This document shows positions 61,501-64,000 of a DNA stretch of 64,000 bases, one piece after another. Source of the DNA: Bradyrhizobiaceae bacterium Ga0074131. GTDB lineage: Bacteria > Pseudomonadota > Alphaproteobacteria > Rhizobiales > Xanthobacteraceae. The notes beneath the pieces were generated by a model that was given only the letters and a program-made list of their open reading frames with translations, searched no databases and was not told the origin of the DNA. The translations under genes were made by a program, and so were the position numbers. The stretch covers positions 348,953-412,952 of the forward strand of contig LNEC01000004.1 in the NCBI GenBank assembly GCA_001464035.1. Reading direction: 5' to 3'. The first letter of the stretch is position 1. Each line of letters starts with the position of its first letter.

Positions 61501-62289
61501 ATGGCATTGATCGATCTCGCCAATCCAACACGGTTTCTTGCGTTTGTGACGCGTGCGTTGCCATGGCTGGTGGCTACGACCGTCTTGCTGCTGACCACCG
61601 GGCTCTATCTCGCCGCACTGGCGCCTGACGATTATCAACAGGGCGCGACGGTTAAGATTATGTTCATCCACGTCCCCAACGCTTGGCTGTCGATGTTCGT
61701 CTGGGGCGTAATGACTGCGGCCTCGTTGGGCACGCTGGTATGGCGGCATCCGCTGGCCGATGTTGCGGCAAAGGCCGCTGCGCCTCTCGGCGCCTCCTTC
61801 ACATTCTTGGCGCTGATAACTGGTTCGCTGTGGGGACGGCCGATGTGGGGCACCTATTGGCAATGGGATGCGCGGCTTACATCCGTCCTACTGCTGTTCC
61901 TGATGTACCTCGGCTTGATCGCGCTATGGCGCGCCGTCGAAGATCCATCGCGGGCGGGTCGTGCAGCCGCGATGCTTACGTTGGTCGGAGCCATCAACAT
62001 CCCGATCATCAAATTCTCGGTCAACTGGTGGAACACGATACATCAGGGCGCATCAGTGGTACGGGCCGGCGGCCCTTCCATGGATCCTGCGTTCCTGATT
62101 CCCCTGCTAATCATGGCTGCGGGCTTTTCGGCGCTGTTCTTGACCCTGCATTTGGCGGCCATGCGCAACGAGATCTTGCGGCGTCGGGTGCGCAGCCTTC
62201 AAATGATGCAGGCCAGCCGCCTAAAATACACCAATGACACGGATGCCTTTCCGCGCAAGCAGATGGCTTCCGGAACCGGCGCAATGTGA
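61501..62289 (+). CDS. ccmC: CcmC heme-handling protein of cytochrome c maturation
   Basis: Moves heme to the periplasmic chaperone CcmE. The 262-residue integral membrane protein has six hydrophobic segments and the tryptophan-rich heme-binding loop in [20 protein letters not shown]. Two conserved His candidates are in [13 protein letters not shown] ([14 protein letters not shown]) and NTIHQGASV. The C-terminal tail is longer and polar. ccmA, ccmB, ccmE and ccmF are not next to it, so they must be elsewhere or this is a second copy. It begins 132 bases after hemA. Confidence 0.93.
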   Translation: MALIDLANPTRFLAFVTRALPWLVATTVLLLTTGLYLAALAPDDYQQGATVKIMFIHVPNAWLSMFVWGVMTAASLGTLVWRHPLADVAAKAAAPLGASFTFLALITGSLWGRPMWGTYWQWDARLTSVLLLFLMYLGLIALWRAVEDPSRAGRAAAMLTLVGAINIPIIKFSVNWWNTIHQGASVVRAGGPSMDPAFLIPLLIMAAGFSALFLTLHLAAMRNEILRRRVRSLQMMQASRLKYTNDTDAFPRKQMASGTGAM

Positions 62290-62293
62290 CGTC

Positions 62294-62476
62294 ATGATGC
62301 TTGGCCCCTACGCTTATTTCATCGTGGTGTCCTACGCGGTTGCCGCCGCAATAGTTTTGAGCTTGATCGGTTGGATTGCATACGACTACCGGAGCCAGAA
62401 GGCCCGATTGCGCGCTCTTGAAGCCAACGGCATCGTCCGGCGCTCGAACGGTGTGACAGAGCCCCGATGGTCGTAG
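62294..62476 (+). CDS. ccmD: CcmD small membrane protein
   Basis: A 60-residue protein with one transmembrane helix ([20 protein letters not shown]) followed by a basic cytoplasmic tail ([18 protein letters not shown]), which is the CcmD outline. CcmD helps CcmC release heme-loaded CcmE. ATG 62294, four bases after the ccmC stop; an ATG at 62234 lies inside ccmC. The stop overlaps the ccmG start by ten bases. Confidence 0.85.
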   Translation: MMLGPYAYFIVVSYAVAAAIVLSLIGWIAYDYRSQKARLRALEANGIVRRSNGVTEPRWS

Positions 62477-63045
62477 CAGCTGAAACCCCACCCGCTCGGC
62501 GCTGGCTCTTTGCACTGCCGCTAATCATGTTTGCGGTGATAGCTCTGCTGTTCTTGGTCCGACTTCATGACGGCGATTCCTCGCGATTACCCTCCGCGCT
62601 GATCGGACGACCGGTCCCACAAACTGCGTTGCCTGCGCTTCCAAACCTGCAGCGAGATGGCGCGCAGGTGCCCGGGCTTCATCCGTCCGACTTCAAAGGG
62701 AATGTCAGCGTCGTCAACGTCTGGGCTTCATGGTGCGTGCCGTGTCGCGAAGAAGCGCCGCTGCTGAACGAACTTGGCAAAGACAAGCGCCTGCAGCTCA
62801 TCGGCATCAATTACAAGGACTCGTCTGATAGCGCTCTGCGCTTCCTAGGCGGTCATGGCAATCCGTTTCATATTGTCGGCGCCGACGGCAACGGCCGCGC
62901 TGCCATCGAGTGGGGTGTTTACGGCGTGCCGGAAACGTTCATTGTCGGGCGCGACGGCAACATTGCCTATAAGCTCGTGGGTCCCGTGACGCCCGAAAAT
63001 TTCGAGCGGGTGCTGAAGGTCCAGATCGAACAAGCACTGAATTAA
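62467..63045 (+). CDS. ccmG: CcmG/DsbE periplasmic thioredoxin-like reductase
   Basis: Keeps apocytochrome c cysteines reduced for heme attachment. A 192-residue protein: membrane anchor ([20 protein letters not shown]), a short linker, then a thioredoxin fold with [15 protein letters not shown] as redox pair. [16 protein letters not shown] and [12 protein letters not shown] carry the CcmG insert and cis-Pro. ATG 62467 overlaps ccmD. Same operon as ccmC and ccmD. Confidence 0.92.
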   Translation: MVVAAETPPARRWLFALPLIMFAVIALLFLVRLHDGDSSRLPSALIGRPVPQTALPALPNLQRDGAQVPGLHPSDFKGNVSVVNVWASWCVPCREEAPLLNELGKDKRLQLIGINYKDSSDSALRFLGGHGNPFHIVGADGNGRAAIEWGVYGVPETFIVGRDGNIAYKLVGPVTPENFERVLKVQIEQALN

Positions 63046-63137
63046 TTCTACGCACTTCGCCCCAGCCGGCTGAAGGGCAACCGAGCACTGATGTTCGAGA
63101 TGAACGAGCCTAGGAGGTATCATGGTGCTTTTACTAA

Positions 63138-63195
63138 ATATGCATCGCGCATATAGACACAGGTCGATTCACCAATTATATGCGCCACGCATACA
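63138..63195. promoter_or_regulatory. Two TATATGC palindromes upstream of lysR
   Basis: ATATGC-N5-GCATAT lies at 63138-63154, followed by AGAC. TATATGCG-N3-CGCATACA lies at 63177-63195, with one mismatch in the right half. Both resemble the sites upstream of the OsmC fusion and marR. Their position 109 and 68 bases before the lysR start suggests control by the MarR protein. Confidence 0.62.
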
Positions 63196-63262
63196 TCGCG
63201 GTCAGCGCAGCAGCGCTTCCCCGGTGGTGGCGGGAACATCGTGATTCGATCGGGCCGAAGTT

Positions 63263-64000
63263 ATGGAACTCAATCAAGTGGAGTACTTCATTAATTTGGC
63301 GGAGACGCTAAATTTCACCACTGCAGCGCGCTTGAGCGGCGTCTCGCAGCCCAGCCTGACCAGAGCCATTCGTCGTTTGGAAGAAGAGCTTGGCGGGCCA
63401 TTGATCTATCGCGACGGCAAAAACAGCCGACTGACCGCGCTGGGGCAGGAGGTCGAGAAAGATTTCAAGCAGGTGCAGCTTGCATTAAGGAGCGTGCGCC
63501 AGCGCTCGCATGATTGGGCCCTTGGTAGTCAATGCGTTCTCGACATTGCGGTGGCGCCCTCGGTGAGCCCAAATGCATTCACATCGTTCTTCCAGCGCGC
63601 ATTGGAGGAGAACCCGACGGTCTGGATCAAGATCCATGCTCTTCAATCCAACGAATACACGGCAGAAATCCTTTCGGGCAAGTACCACGCATGCATCTTG
63701 CCGCGTGAACCAAAACCTGACGCCAAGCTTGACGTGCGTCCGCTCTTCCGGGAACGCTTCGTGCTTGGCTGCGCTGCGGAGCATCCGCTCGCCAGCGTCG
63801 ATGTCGTGCGGGCCGCTGACCTGGCTTCGTTTCCTTATGTCGACCGTCTCCGCTGCGAGTTCCGGGACCGGATCCAAGAGCACTTTTTCCGGCAAGAGAT
63901 CCTGATGCGGCCACGCTTTCGGGCAGAGAGGGAAGACTGGGTGCAGCGCGTCGTCGCCGATGGACATGCGATATGCATCTTGCCAGAGCACTCGGGCGCG
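63263..64000 (+). CDS. LysR-type transcriptional regulator (partial)
   Basis: The first 246 residues are present and the frame runs off the window edge. N-terminal winged helix: MELNQVEYFINLAETLNFTT, SGVSQPSLTRAIRRLEEELG and TALGQEVEKDFKQVQ. The effector domain follows (VLDIAVAPSVSPNAFTSFFQ, RFVLGCAAEHPLASVDVV). LysR proteins activate nearby genes on binding a small ligand. The gene lies downstream of ccmG and is preceded by two palindromes shared with marR. Its own target may be the neighbouring cluster or a gene beyond the window. Confidence 0.88.
   Translation, partial: MELNQVEYFINLAETLNFTTAARLSGVSQPSLTRAIRRLEEELGGPLIYRDGKNSRLTALGQEVEKDFKQVQLALRSVRQRSHDWALGSQCVLDIAVAPSVSPNAFTSFFQRALEENPTVWIKIHALQSNEYTAEILSGKYHACILPREPKPDAKLDVRPLFRERFVLGCAAEHPLASVDVVRAADLASFPYVDRLRCEFRDRIQEHFFRQEILMRPRFRAEREDWVQRVVADGHAICILPEHSGA

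Noticed and set aside
1..64000. CRISPR arrays
   Set aside because: No regularly spaced repeats of 25-40 bases were seen and no cas genes.
1..64000. rRNA or tRNA genes
   Set aside because: No recognisable rRNA segment or full tRNA cloverleaf was found by eye. A tRNA search program would settle it.

Overview
The window looks like a chromosome segment of an alphaproteobacterium of the Bradyrhizobium / Rhodopseudomonas group (Nitrobacteraceae). It is GC-rich. Its ALAS-type hemA, NHEJ genes, many degenerate ABC substrate-binding genes and short dispersed intergenic repeats all fit that group. This is inferred from gene content and protein character only; no search was run.

Layout. (1) 0-7.1 kb: DNA polymerase IV, divergent from a FAN1-like VRR-NUC nuclease fused to a DnaQ-type exonuclease (one frameshift). 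An OafA-type acyltransferase follows, sitting between the two ends of a destroyed substrate-binding-protein gene, and then a frameshifted small secreted protein. (2) 8.1-20.4 kb: a tightly overlapping plus-strand chemosensory operon. It encodes a soluble two-tip receptor, a triple-CheW scaffold, CheB, a HEAT-repeat protein, CheR, CheY, CheA, a small unknown protein, a second receiver, CheC and a PAS hybrid histidine kinase. (3) 20.5-25.4 kb: DNA repair genes, namely a PolX with a degenerate polymerase site but intact PHP site, a stand-alone LigD-type ATP ligase, a receiver protein, and a Ku gene wrecked by four lesions.

(4) 25.7-45.6 kb: a probable mobile genomic island. It holds an HEPN/MNT toxin-antitoxin pair with a broken HEPN gene, a minus-strand run of uncharacterised genes, two serine recombinases, a DUF2130 protein, a ribbon-helix-helix-like protein and a metallophosphoesterase. 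Two gene families each occur twice within it. (5) 45.7-50.3 kb: an XRE regulator, an intact ABC-type substrate-binding protein divergent from a membrane class III cyclase, and an IS transposase remnant.

(6) 50.3-64 kb: a redox and heme cluster. It contains an alpha/beta-hydrolase-OsmC fusion, a second-type hemC, a MOSC protein, a thioredoxin-fold protein, a MarR regulator with a C-terminal cysteine cluster, two cytochrome P460 genes, a beta-propeller protein, an ALAS-type hemA, ccmC-ccmD-ccmG and a LysR regulator. Heme synthesis, heme export, thiol reduction and c-type heme proteins therefore sit together, which suggests a self-contained set for making the P460 cytochromes. A shared palindrome (TATATGC-N3-5-GCATATA) lies upstream of the OsmC fusion, marR and lysR genes and may define a regulon.

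Several genes carry single-base frameshifts (at 3.4, 6.7-7.1, 22.7-22.8, 24.9-25.2 and 25.95-26.08 kb). Real gene decay and uncorrected assembly indels both remain possible, except for Ku, which has lesions of several kinds.
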